Positions 25,506 through 32,723 of a stretch of 39,208 bases of DNA are shown piece by piece. The position numbers were made by a program, and so were the translations under genes. The stretch spans positions 1-39,208 of the forward strand of contig JAGFNK010000484.1 of NCBI GenBank assembly GCA_025769875.1, in the 5' to 3' direction. Numbering within the stretch: position 1 is the first letter of the stretch; each line of letters opens with the position of its first letter. The notes under the pieces are model-generated. The model was not told the origin of the DNA, ran no database searches, and saw nothing but the letters and a program-made list of their open reading frames with translations. The DNA is from Russula earlei (taxonomy: Eukaryota > Basidiomycota > Agaricomycetes > Russulales > Russulaceae).

Positions 25506-26497
25506 TATTGCAATGCGATTAGTGTTTGTAATGACTGGTTTGCTTTACCGCTCTCCAGGCTTTCAACGGCGGCATTATATGCTTCTTCATAATTAGTATA
25601 TGCACCTGTACAATGCAGTGCCATGGTTGCATTAGCCAATACCACTGCATTTTGGGCAAAGCTCCCTTCCCCTTTGATTATTTTGGTAAATATCCTGGCA
25701 GCTTCTTCTACTGTATTGCCTCCATATATATCCTCTGCTGCAACGCTTCTTTTACCCAACTGTTCAGGTGTCATGATCTTTTCACCCTGCCGTGTAATCA
25801 CTTTGGTATCGTTGGTTAGCGATATTTCATCATAGCCATCCAGGCTATGAATGATGGTGAAGGGTCGATCGTCCTGTTGCAGCAAATAGTTATAAATGCG
25901 TGCCATTTCGAGGTTATATACGCCAATCAACTGGTAAGCAGGAGAGGCAGGATTTACTATGGGGCCAAGCATGTTGAAGAATGTTCTTACACCGAGGTTC
26001 TTCCTGATAGGCCCTACCGTTTTGAGTGCAGGATGAAATACCGGTGCATGGAGAAAGCAAATATTGGCCTGCTCTACTTCCTTCAACAAGCGCGTGTTAT
26101 CGGCTTTAAATTGATATCCCAATTGCTCCATCACATTAGATGCGCCACTTACAGAGGTAGCGCCATAGTTACCGTGCTTGGTTACTTTTTGCCCGGTACC
26201 AGCCACTATAAAGCAGGCCAGTGTTGAAATATTAAATGTATTCTTTCCATCACCGCCAGTACCTACTATATCAATAGTAGCATACTTACCCAGGTCTATT
26301 TTAACACACAGTTCCAGTAAGGCATCCCGAAAGCCCTGTAACTCTTCAATGGTAATGCTACGCATCAAATACACGGTTACAAAGGAAGTTACCTCGCTAT
26401 CATTGTACATGCCTTTGGAAATATTAACAAGCACTTCCTTTGCCTGTTCTCTTGAGAGCGCTTTATGTTCAAATAAGTATTGAAGTATCTTTTTCAT
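25505..26497 (-). CDS. trpD: TrpD: anthranilate phosphoribosyltransferase
   Basis: A 330-aa enzyme that transfers PRPP ribose phosphate to anthranilate. The PRPP-binding motif GTGGDGKNTFNIST, KHGNYGATSVSGASNVMEQLG, the anthranilate-site region FLHAPVFHPALKTVGPIRKNLGVRTFFNMLGP and the acidic HSLDGYDEISL segment are all visible. It stands alone, not fused to TrpG as in enterobacteria. It lies 24 bp after trpG and overlaps trpC by one base. Confidence 0.97.
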   Translation of the reverse strand: MKKILQYLFEHKALSREQAKEVLVNISKGMYNDSEVTSFVTVYLMRSITIEELQGFRDALLELCVKIDLGKYATIDIVGTGGDGKNTFNISTLACFIVAGTGQKVTKHGNYGATSVSGASNVMEQLGYQFKADNTRLLKEVEQANICFLHAPVFHPALKTVGPIRKNLGVRTFFNMLGPIVNPASPAYQLIGVYNLEMARIYNYLLQQDDRPFTIIHSLDGYDEISLTNDTKVITRQGEKIMTPEQLGKRSVAAEDIYGGNTVEEAARIFTKIIKGEGSFAQNAVVLANATMALHCTGAYTNYEEAYNAAVESLESGKANQSLQTLIALQ

Positions 26498-26521
26498 TTG
26501 TCTGAACGGGGATTTTATGGA

Positions 26522-27118
26522 TTATAGGGATGAGGGTGAAAGAGCCAGCCAGTTTCTTATGATTGCTTCACCCTGGGGAGTTAATACGCTTTCCGGGTGA
26601 AACTGTACCCCTTGTATATCATATTTTTTATGCTGAAGGCCCATGATATAACCATTCTCATCTACCGCTGTAATCGTTAGTTCATTGGGAAAGTTTTCAT
26701 TATCTACTACCCAGCTATGATAACGGCCTACTTCCAGCTGATCCGGCAAACCGGTAAATAGCGGGTTTCTGCTTTCCGGCTGATCATTTTTTATATGGAT
26801 AGGTGTGGCTACTCCATGATATACTGTTGAGAGATTGGTTAACGTGCCGCCAAATGCCTGCCCTATAGCCTGGTGTCCAAGACAAACACCTAATATTGAT
26901 TTGGAAGAGGCATATTGTTTAATCAATGGAAGCAGCAGACCCGCTTCTTCCGGGATACCCGGACCAGGGGATAAAATGATCTTATCATATACGGCTACCT
27001 CGCTTAAAGGAATCTCATCATTACGATACACATCCACTTTTTCATGCGTTATCTTTTCAACGAGATGCACCAGGTTATAGGTAAACGAATCGTAATTATC
27101 AAATACCAGTATTTTCAT
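26522..27118 (-). CDS. trpG: TrpG: anthranilate synthase glutaminase component
   Basis: A 198-aa class I glutamine amidotransferase that supplies ammonia to TrpE. Visible motifs are MKILVFDNYDSFTYNLVH, LSPGPGIPEEAG, the nucleophilic Cys in GVCLGHQAIGQAFGG, and the His and Glu in GVQFHPESVLTPQG. TrpG and PabA cannot always be told apart by sequence, and the protein may serve both pathways. Its place 43 bp behind trpE makes anthranilate synthase its main role. Confidence 0.95.
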   Translation of the reverse strand: MKILVFDNYDSFTYNLVHLVEKITHEKVDVYRNDEIPLSEVAVYDKIILSPGPGIPEEAGLLLPLIKQYASSKSILGVCLGHQAIGQAFGGTLTNLSTVYHGVATPIHIKNDQPESRNPLFTGLPDQLEVGRYHSWVVDNENFPNELTITAVDENGYIMGLQHKKYDIQGVQFHPESVLTPQGEAIIRNWLALSPSSL

Positions 27119-27161
27119 ATTAACCCCGAAGGGAATTTTAATGATGAATAATGTAATATCA

Positions 27162-28568
27162 CTACAATTCTCCTGCTAAGGGAATTGCCTTTTTTAGCGC
27201 GCCGAGCTTGTTATTCACTTCCTGTAATTCACTTTGCGGATCGCTGGCGGCTACTATACCAGCACCAGCCTGGTAGAACAAAGTATTATCCTTACTAAGA
27301 AAAGTTCTGATCATAATAGCGTGGTTACAGCTACCATCAAAACCCATAAAACCTATTCCCCCTCCGTAATAGCTACGGGCAGTTGTTTCATAGGTATTGA
27401 TCAGTTGCATAGCCTTGATCTTAGGAGCGCCACTCAGGGTGCCGGCAGGGAAGGTTTTAGCCAGCAGTAAAAAAGGATTACTACCTTCCCTTACCTTACC
27501 TGTTACCTCACTTACCAGGTGAATAACGTGGCTATAATATTGGATCTCTTTATAATGGCTTACCTGTACTTCATCGCATACCCTGCTTAGGTCATTTCTT
27601 GCCAGGTCTACCAGCATTACGTGTTCTGCATTTTCCTTTGCATCCTGTAATAAGCATTCTGCCGCCTGCTGATCTATTATATCATCGCCCGTACGTTTAA
27701 AGGTGCCTGCAATAGGATGTACGATGGCTTTTCCATTCTTAATAATTAACTGGCTTTCCGGTGATGATCCCATCAGCTTATAATCACCATAATCGAAGAA
27801 GAATAAATAAGGAGAAGGGTTGATATTGCGTAATGCCCTGTATACATTGAATTCATCTCCTGTAAAACCTTGTTGAAATCTCCGGCTTAATACAATCTGG
27901 AATACATCGCCCCTGAGGCAGCTCTGTATGCCTTTCTTTACCATATTCACATAGGTTTCATCATCTATATTAGATGTTTCTTTTCCCTTACTGGCGAAAG
28001 GAAATACCGGAACGTCTTTACTTTTGATCAGCCCTTCTACCAACTGTATCTCGCTTTCCAGCCCTGCTATCGTATTCTCACAAAGAAACAGTTCATCTTT
28101 AAAATGGTTGATGGCTATCACATACTGGTAGAGGCGGTAGCGCATTAATGGTATGGTATTCTCACCGGGAGTTAGTTGAACGGTATCGAAGAACTGTACC
28201 GCATCGTAAGTGGTATATCCATATAATCCCTGGGCAAAACCGGCTTCTTTTGTTTCTATAGCAGCCGGTTGAAAATGGCTCATAAAATTCCACAACTGCT
28301 GTGGCACTTCATTGATATTATTGACCGGAATACGTTCCGGTTTTTGATTGGGTAGTTTACATTCAATACTCGTGGTACTGGATATCTCGATACCCGCAAT
28401 GGCATTGATACAAATAAAACTGTAGCTGTTTTCGGCCGCATGGTGATCGGTACTTTCCAGCAGAATCGTATCCCTGAATTTATCACGCACCCGCAAATAA
28501 ATGCCTACGGGTGTAAATACATCCGCCAGCATCCTTTTTACTTTTGTTTTAATGATGATCTTTTTCAT
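27162..28568 (-). CDS. trpE: TrpE: anthranilate synthase component I
   Basis: A 468-aa chorismate-using enzyme. The N-terminal LLES motif (ILLESTDHH) is the usual site for feedback inhibition by tryptophan. The C-terminal catalytic domain shows GDVFQIVLSRRF, PSPYLFFFDYGDYKLMGSSPE, HPIAGTFKRTGDD, HVMLVDLARNDLSRVC, FPAGTLSGAPKIKAM, YYGGGIGFMGF and QAGAGIVAASDPQSE. I chose the ATG at 28568 (MKKIIIKTKVKRM). The frame can be extended to a TTG at 28616, but that lies inside the attenuator's T run. Expression is expected to depend on the attenuator ending 46 nt upstream. Confidence 0.97.
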   Translation of the reverse strand: MKKIIIKTKVKRMLADVFTPVGIYLRVRDKFRDTILLESTDHHAAENSYSFICINAIAGIEISSTTSIECKLPNQKPERIPVNNINEVPQQLWNFMSHFQPAAIETKEAGFAQGLYGYTTYDAVQFFDTVQLTPGENTIPLMRYRLYQYVIAINHFKDELFLCENTIAGLESEIQLVEGLIKSKDVPVFPFASKGKETSNIDDETYVNMVKKGIQSCLRGDVFQIVLSRRFQQGFTGDEFNVYRALRNINPSPYLFFFDYGDYKLMGSSPESQLIIKNGKAIVHPIAGTFKRTGDDIIDQQAAECLLQDAKENAEHVMLVDLARNDLSRVCDEVQVSHYKEIQYYSHVIHLVSEVTGKVREGSNPFLLLAKTFPAGTLSGAPKIKAMQLINTYETTARSYYGGGIGFMGFDGSCNHAIMIRTFLSKDNTLFYQAGAGIVAASDPQSELQEVNNKLGALKKAIPLAGEL

Positions 28569-28614
28569 ACCTGTTTTTATCGTTTTTCCTTTTCCCGGGA
28601 AAAGGTGGAATAAC

Positions 28615-28642
28615 AAAAAAGCCCCAACATTTCTGTCGGGGC
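28615..28642 (-). terminator. trp attenuator: terminator with competing antiterminator
   Basis: On the minus strand GCCCCGAC (28642-28635) and GTTGGGGC (28628-28621) pair around a 6-nt loop, followed by six T (28620-28615). This is a strong terminator placed between the leader peptide and trpE. Its 5' arm can instead pair with TCGGGGT (28693-28687), inside leader codons 17-19, giving a 7-bp antiterminator with one G-U pair. A ribosome that reaches the leader stop would cover that segment and let the terminator form. A ribosome stalled at the Trp codons leaves it free. Confidence 0.85.
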
Positions 28643-28679
28643 TCTTGAAAATATATTCAAAATCAGTAAAGGCGTGCCA

Positions 28680-28742
28680 TTACAATACCCCGATAAGGTT
28701 TGTAGACCACCACCATTGTTGATTTAAGATTTGTTGTTTCAT
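28680..28742 (-). CDS. trpL: trp operon leader peptide with three consecutive Trp codons
   Basis: A 20-residue ORF beginning MKQQILNQQWWW. Codons 10-12 (28715-28707) are TGG TGG TGG and the stop is TAA at 28680-28682. Three adjacent Trp codons in so short a peptide, just before a terminator and the trp genes, is the signature of ribosome-mediated attenuation. The ATG follows the predicted -7 box by only 7 nt, so the leader mRNA may have almost no 5' untranslated region. It is too short for most gene finders. The alternative ATG inside the TGG run (28716) opens another frame without Trp codons and is not preferred. Confidence 0.88.
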   Translation of the reverse strand: MKQQILNQQWWWSTNLIGVL

Positions 28743-28749
28743 TACAGAA

Positions 28750-28781
28750 CAAATATGAGAGATAATGTTTTTATAAACAAA
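28750..28781 (-). promoter_or_regulatory. Promoter of the trp operon
   Basis: On the minus strand TTTG (28781-28778) is followed after 20 nt by CATATTTG (28757-28750). This is one mismatch from the Bacteroidota housekeeping promoter TTTG-N19-21-TAnnTTTG. The predicted transcription start is 4-7 nt later, just before the leader ATG at 28742. Confidence 0.7.
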
Positions 28782-28834
28782 TTTTTTATATCACCGTTGC
28801 CACTAATTACGCGAATGAGCACGAATAAAGCCAT

Positions 28835-29293
28835 TTAAAACCATGGCCTTCCAATACCATTTCCCCTAAAAGGCCAGGGAACAGCTGCCAGTATAATAAT
28901 AAGGGCAAGGATGTACAATATCGCCAATGTTCGGTTTCTTTTGGCGGCGGGTATAGCTTTTTTGGCCACGCTATTGGCCACTGTGATCAGCACTACGGCT
29001 ATGATCATAGAAGTAATATGCTCTACTGCCCAGAAACGCATCGCTGTACTCTTCATTACATCTTTCATTCCATATTCCTTTATGAGGGCATATCCCTTTT
29101 CTCCAAAGAAATACTGGTACAACCCAATCAATAAGTTAATATGGGTTACAATCAATAAACGCAGGCTCCATTTCCGGTTAGCATTCTTAAATTCTTCTGT
29201 ATTATTAATAATAGCCCGGACAATCACTAACAATAACAAAATAAGGATCACCCAGCGAAGGATACTATGCAATACTAGCAAGCCGTTGTACAT
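28835..29293 (-). CDS. Small four-helix integral membrane protein, cytochrome b-like
   Basis: A 152-aa protein with about four transmembrane helices: MYNGLLVLHSILRWVILILLLLVIVRAI, a second around LRLLIVTHINLLIGLYQYFF, a third around ITSMIIAVVLITVANSV and a fourth around ILYILALIIILAAVPWPF. His residues near the helix ends (LHSILRW, VTHINLL, AVEHITS) could bind haem, and homologues are often annotated cytochrome b in Bacteroidota, but no haem motif is proven here. It is transcribed toward the trp promoter, and its stop codon is 54 bp from the -33 box. It is divergent from the lipoprotein gene at 29409. Confidence 0.8.
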   Translation of the reverse strand: MYNGLLVLHSILRWVILILLLLVIVRAIINNTEEFKNANRKWSLRLLIVTHINLLIGLYQYFFGEKGYALIKEYGMKDVMKSTAMRFWAVEHITSMIIAVVLITVANSVAKKAIPAAKRNRTLAILYILALIIILAAVPWPFRGNGIGRPWF

Positions 29294-29396
29294 GTGTATG
29301 TGGTTAAGGCTGTAAAGTAAACACAGATTTCTAAGATTAACAATCTTCTTATGCTACTTTTTCTCTTAACCAGGCAATCTATCCCCTGGCTGCCTG

Positions 29397-29404
29397 TATT
29401 TTTG
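29397..29404 (+). promoter_or_regulatory. TAnnTTTG -7 box abutting the lipoprotein start
   Basis: TATTTTTG matches the Bacteroidota -7 consensus exactly and ends 4 nt before the ATG at 29409. This implies a leaderless or nearly leaderless mRNA. No clear -33 box is visible. Confidence 0.5.
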
Positions 29405-29408
29405 TGGT

Positions 29409-30212
29409 ATGAAGAAAATGTTTCCGGCTGTAATAATAGCAGCGCTGCTCGTGAGCTCCTGTAATAACAATAAAGATAAAGCCGCCACTCAAAACGGCGT
29501 CGCTACCATTCCTCCTTATACGAATTACCTTACTAACCAGGTAAAGGAACATCCTGACAGTGTGGGTTTGCGATTAATGCTGGCCGCTTCCCTCGATAGC
29601 GCAGGCGCTTACCAGCAGGCATTGACGCAGGTAGATAGTCTTCTGCAAAAAGATAGTCTCAACAATGGCCTCTGGTTTACCAAGGCACAGGTGCTAGAGC
29701 ATGCCAAGGATACATTTGCAGCCATTGCAGCCTATAAAAATACCATTGCCATATACCCCAGTCCACAGGCCCTGCTGGCATTGACCAACCTGTATGCCGA
29801 AACCAAGAACCCTAAAGCGCTGGAGCTATGCCAGCGGATCAATGACCTGCGTATGGGCAGGGAATATGACAGCTATACCGCTTTTTTTACCGGGGTTTAC
29901 TATGAGCATACCGGCAATAGCAAACAAGCATTACACTGGCTGGATGAAAGCATCAGCAACAACTATACATTTATTGATGCTTATATGGAAAAGGGGTTTG
30001 TATATTACGATACCAAACAATACAGCGAAGCTTTAAAAATATTCAATACCGCTGCTACTGTTAACAATACTTATGCAGATGCTTATTACTGGCAAGGCAA
30101 AACCTATGAGGCTTTACAAAAGAAACAGGAAGCCAAAGAAAAATACCAGCAGGCACTGTCATTGAATAAGAACTTGCAGGAGGCCGCTGAGGGAATAAAG
30201 CGGTTGGAATAA
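29409..30212 (+). CDS. TPR-repeat lipoprotein
   Basis: A 267-aa protein with a lipoprotein signal (AALLVSSC, Cys at about residue 18) followed by a short Asn/Lys-rich tether. The remainder is a series of tetratricopeptide repeats: SLDSAGAYQQALTQVDSLLQ, AKDTFAAIAAYKNTIAIYP, HTGNSKQALHWLDESI, DTKQYSEALKIFNTAA and LQKKQEAKEKYQQALSLN. It should sit on the periplasmic side of a membrane as a protein-interaction scaffold, but the partner cannot be inferred. rpe follows after 52 bp on the same strand. Confidence 0.9.
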   Translation: MKKMFPAVIIAALLVSSCNNNKDKAATQNGVATIPPYTNYLTNQVKEHPDSVGLRLMLAASLDSAGAYQQALTQVDSLLQKDSLNNGLWFTKAQVLEHAKDTFAAIAAYKNTIAIYPSPQALLALTNLYAETKNPKALELCQRINDLRMGREYDSYTAFFTGVYYEHTGNSKQALHWLDESISNNYTFIDAYMEKGFVYYDTKQYSEALKIFNTAATVNNTYADAYYWQGKTYEALQKKQEAKEKYQQALSLNKNLQEAAEGIKRLE

Positions 30213-30264
30213 AGTTCCTTAGTTTTATCCCGAAAATCTTACTCATTTCACTAAACGATCTTTT

Positions 30265-30912
30265 ATGGCCATTGTAGCTCCTTCGTTATTAGCAGCAGAT
30301 TTCCTGCATCTTTCAAACGAATGTACACTTGTGAATAATAGCCAGGCGGACTGGTTACACCTGGACGTAATGGATGGTCGTTTTGTACCCAATATCAGTT
30401 TTGGCTTACCTGTTATCGAACAGGTATCGGCCATAGTAACTAAGGTATGCGACGTGCATTTAATGATAGAAGAGCCTGAAAAATATGCTGAAGCTTTCAA
30501 AAAAGCAGGGGCAGACCATTTAACAGTTCACTTCGAGGTTTGCCGCAACCTGCACCGGAATATCCAGCAAATAAAAGAACTGGGAATGAAGGCGGGGGTA
30601 GCCATCAACCCGCATACACCGGTTGCAGCTTTACAGGATATTCTGCATGAAGTAGATATTGTACTGGTGATGAGTGTGAACCCCGGCTTTGGTGGCCAGA
30701 AATTTATACCGCATACCCTGGTTAAAATACAGGAGCTCCGCAAAATGATCAATGAAAGAAACCTACAGGTATACATAGAAGTGGATGGAGGCGTAACCCT
30801 GGCCAATGCCAAACAAATAACAGACGCAGGCGCAGATGTATTGGTAGCAGGTAATACGGTTTTCAAATCAGCTGACCCTGTGGCAACTATTGCAGCATTA
30901 AAGAGCCTGTAG
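30265..30912 (+). CDS. rpe: Rpe: ribulose-phosphate 3-epimerase
   Basis: A 215-aa TIM-barrel metalloenzyme of the pentose phosphate pathway. It shows IVAPSLLAADFLHL, WLHLDVMDGRFVPNISFG with a metal-binding His and catalytic Asp, DVHLMIEEP, HFEV, GVAINPHTP, VLVMSVNPGFGGQKF, IEVDGGV with the second catalytic Asp, and VAGNTVFKS. Length and motifs are complete. It is probably co-transcribed with the lipoprotein gene and ends at the bidirectional terminator 30943-30976. Confidence 0.97.
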   Translation: MAIVAPSLLAADFLHLSNECTLVNNSQADWLHLDVMDGRFVPNISFGLPVIEQVSAIVTKVCDVHLMIEEPEKYAEAFKKAGADHLTVHFEVCRNLHRNIQQIKELGMKAGVAINPHTPVAALQDILHEVDIVLVMSVNPGFGGQKFIPHTLVKIQELRKMINERNLQVYIEVDGGVTLANAKQITDAGADVLVAGNTVFKSADPVATIAALKSL

Positions 30913-30919
30913 TAAAAAC

Positions 30920-30942
30920 GTCCACAGTCGATAGTCCACAGT
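30920..30942. repeat. Short degenerate GTCCACAGTC repeat after rpe
   Basis: Two copies of GTCCACAGT (one as GTCCACAGTC) lie in 23 bp between the rpe stop codon and its terminator. A related array with GTCCACGGTC, AGTCCCCAGTC and CATGACAG follows the TonB receptor gene at 36685. Confidence 0.55.
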
Positions 30943-30976
30943 AAAAAGGGCCTACTCATAAGAGTAGGCCCTTTTT
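30943..30976. terminator. Bidirectional terminator between rpe and a T9SS cargo gene
   Basis: Arms 30943-30957 and 30962-30976 form a perfect 15-bp stem (core AGGGCCTACTC) with an ATAA loop, an A run before and a T run after. It lies 30 bp past rpe on the plus strand and 24 bp past the minus-strand gene ending at 31001, so it serves both. Confidence 0.9.
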
Positions 30977-31000
30977 ATTAACCATGCTTATAATAAGTCT

Positions 31001-32557
31001 TTATTTTATAAACTGTGTAACACTCCTGATACCGTTGTTTTCAAACACAACCAGGTAATTACCCTTGATCAGTTTGCTTGCATCTACAGTACTTTGCGTA
31101 GCGCCTGTTGCAATGGATTGAGTGAAGATTATTTTTCCATCAATAGTAATAACCCTGATAACTGCACCATTAACCGCTTTGTCATGTGTTAAGGTAAATG
31201 TGTTTATTATAGGATTAGGATATACAGAAAGACGTGTAGCAGTAGTTGCCAGGTTATTGATAGATATTGTATTGCTGTATTTATAAGAACCGTCTTTATC
31301 TACCAGTTTCAGGCGATAATAAGATACACCGCTTAAAGGCTGATAGTCAGTATAAGAATAGCTTGATGCAACATTATTAGCAGCTACTGTACCAATAGAG
31401 GTAAATACGGTGGCATCACTGCTTCTCTCTACTTCAAACGCACCAGCGTTTACTTCTGTAGCAGTATTCCAGGAAAGTTGAACAGTGCTATTGATCAGTG
31501 AAGCATTGAATGAACTAAGAGCGATAGGTAAAGCCAATGATTTAGGAGCAAATGCAAGGCCTTTAATGCTATTAGGAGATGTAGCGGTATATAACGTAAT
31601 GTTGCTGGCAGTGCTTATATTGATTGTGGTATTGTACCCGGCCAGATCTGTAAGTTTTATAACACTATTGGCACGGGTTGCGCCAAGACCTGTTGATACA
31701 TATAAGTTAGCACCTGTGCTGCCATTCACTAACGCGGCTAAACCAAAACCTCCAAAACCGGTTGTATAAGAACCATTAGAAACCCATGTACCGGTAGCCA
31801 GAGAACCTACAAATGAATATTTTTCAATAGTTCCGGCGCTGGAAGAAGTAGCAGAAATTACATATAAAACATCATAAGAACCATTATTCGCAGATGATAC
31901 CATGGCGAAATCTGTGTAAGCGCTGGAACCTACCGGTAAGCCTGGTAAAGAGGTTACAGTACCACCTGTAGCAGCTGACACAAGACCTACCGGTGCAGCA
32001 GAAGCGCTGGCTGTAAAAACAAATACATTGCCGCCAAAAGCTTTTGCAGAGCGGTAGTTACCGGAAGGGCTTGCAGAAGTAGCGTTATTGGTATATATAC
32101 CTCCCTGGTCGCCAATAAACCATGTGGCGTTATTAACTGTTGTTGCACCTCTTGTTTGATTGCCGCTACCACCTGTATAGGAAGTCTGAACCTGGAGTGC
32201 ACCCGCCATAGTAAATGTTCCCACCGAACGTGCTGTGTTGAGGTTTACGTTGCCGGAGGCACTGGAAGTGGCATGTGCTGCAAAACAAAGCAATGTACCA
32301 TCATTACTGTTAGAAAGATATCCTGTGCTGGTGGCACTGCCAGAGCTTCTTAATGGAGTGGTACCGGTTGAATCTACCAAATGAGTAACAGCTGTTGTTT
32401 GATTAGCTGTTGTAGTATTGATTTCAACAATTTTAAATCCTGTGTTATTAACGCTATCCATTGAAACGAACAACGCCAGGTTGCCCGGCGTAAAGGCTGT
32501 TTGCGAAAATGAATTAATCGCCAGTAAAGAAAAAAGTAGTGTAAAGATTCTTTTCAT
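31001..32557 (-). CDS. 518-aa T9SS type A cargo protein, possible beta-propeller
   Basis: The signal peptide is MKRIFTLLFSLLAINSFSQ. I chose the ATG at 32557, since the extension to 32593 only adds residues before this signal. Residues about 20-340 are Ser/Thr/Gly-rich with recurring beta-strand blocks ending in short loops (GNLALFVSMDS, DGTLLCFAAH, NATWFIGDQGGIYTN, DVLYVISATSS, ANLYVSTGLG), consistent with a propeller-like fold. An FN3-like domain (LPIALSSFNASLINSTVQLSWNT and following) precedes the type A sorting domain, with VYPNPI, VITIDGKIIF and KGNYLVVFE. It is secreted and surface-attached by T9SS. The upstream neighbour encodes a very similar C-terminal third. Confidence 0.88.
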   Translation of the reverse strand: MKRIFTLLFSLLAINSFSQTAFTPGNLALFVSMDSVNNTGFKIVEINTTTANQTTAVTHLVDSTGTTPLRSSGSATSTGYLSNSNDGTLLCFAAHATSSASGNVNLNTARSVGTFTMAGALQVQTSYTGGSGNQTRGATTVNNATWFIGDQGGIYTNNATSASPSGNYRSAKAFGGNVFVFTASASAAPVGLVSAATGGTVTSLPGLPVGSSAYTDFAMVSSANNGSYDVLYVISATSSSAGTIEKYSFVGSLATGTWVSNGSYTTGFGGFGLAALVNGSTGANLYVSTGLGATRANSVIKLTDLAGYNTTINISTASNITLYTATSPNSIKGLAFAPKSLALPIALSSFNASLINSTVQLSWNTATEVNAGAFEVERSSDATVFTSIGTVAANNVASSYSYTDYQPLSGVSYYRLKLVDKDGSYKYSNTISINNLATTATRLSVYPNPIINTFTLTHDKAVNGAVIRVITIDGKIIFTQSIATGATQSTVDASKLIKGNYLVVFENNGIRSVTQFIK

Positions 32558-32612
32558 AATGCTAAAAATTTGTCGCAAAACAACTGCATTCATCCGTCAA
32601 TATGGGCACTCA

Positions 32613-32642
32613 TAACAATTAGATAATATTATCTAATTGTTA
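32613..32642. promoter_or_regulatory. 30-bp perfect AT-rich palindrome upstream of the 518-aa cargo gene
   Basis: Positions 32613-32642 are self-complementary over all 30 bp, with halves meeting at AATATT. It lies 56-85 bp before the start at 32557 and 25 bp or less from a separate G+C-rich terminator hairpin. It could be an operator or a second hairpin. No flanking T run supports a terminator. Confidence 0.45.
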
Positions 32643-32664
32643 ACCGGCAAGGAGTTATGAGCAA

Positions 32665-32698
32665 TAAGAAGGCCCTTCCGAAAGGAAGGGCCTTCTTA
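32665..32698 (-). terminator. Terminator of the 406-aa cargo gene
   Basis: A perfect 15-bp stem has arms 32665-32679 and 32684-32698 (core AAGGCCCTTCC) around a 4-nt loop. It begins 26 bp after the stop codon at 32724 on the minus strand. The T tract is short. Confidence 0.75.
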
Positions 32699-32723
32699 TA
32701 CTATTTTATGATAGCAGCTACAG

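Noticed and set aside
28569..28616. Longer TrpE with 16 extra N-terminal residues
   Set aside because: The TTG start would lie in the T run of the attenuator. The ATG at 28568 fits the family.
28663..28716. A 17-codon ORF (start MVVVYKPYRG) that begins at the ATG formed by CAA TGG in the trp leader
   Set aside because: It has no Trp codons and overlaps the WWW leader out of frame. The 28742 start explains the attenuator fully, so this frame is probably incidental.
28795..28829. An ACGCGAATGAGCACGAAT-type stretch beside the membrane-protein gene, like intergenic repeats I recall from Bacteroidota
   Set aside because: There is a single copy in the window and only memory to support it, so it is not called as a repeat.
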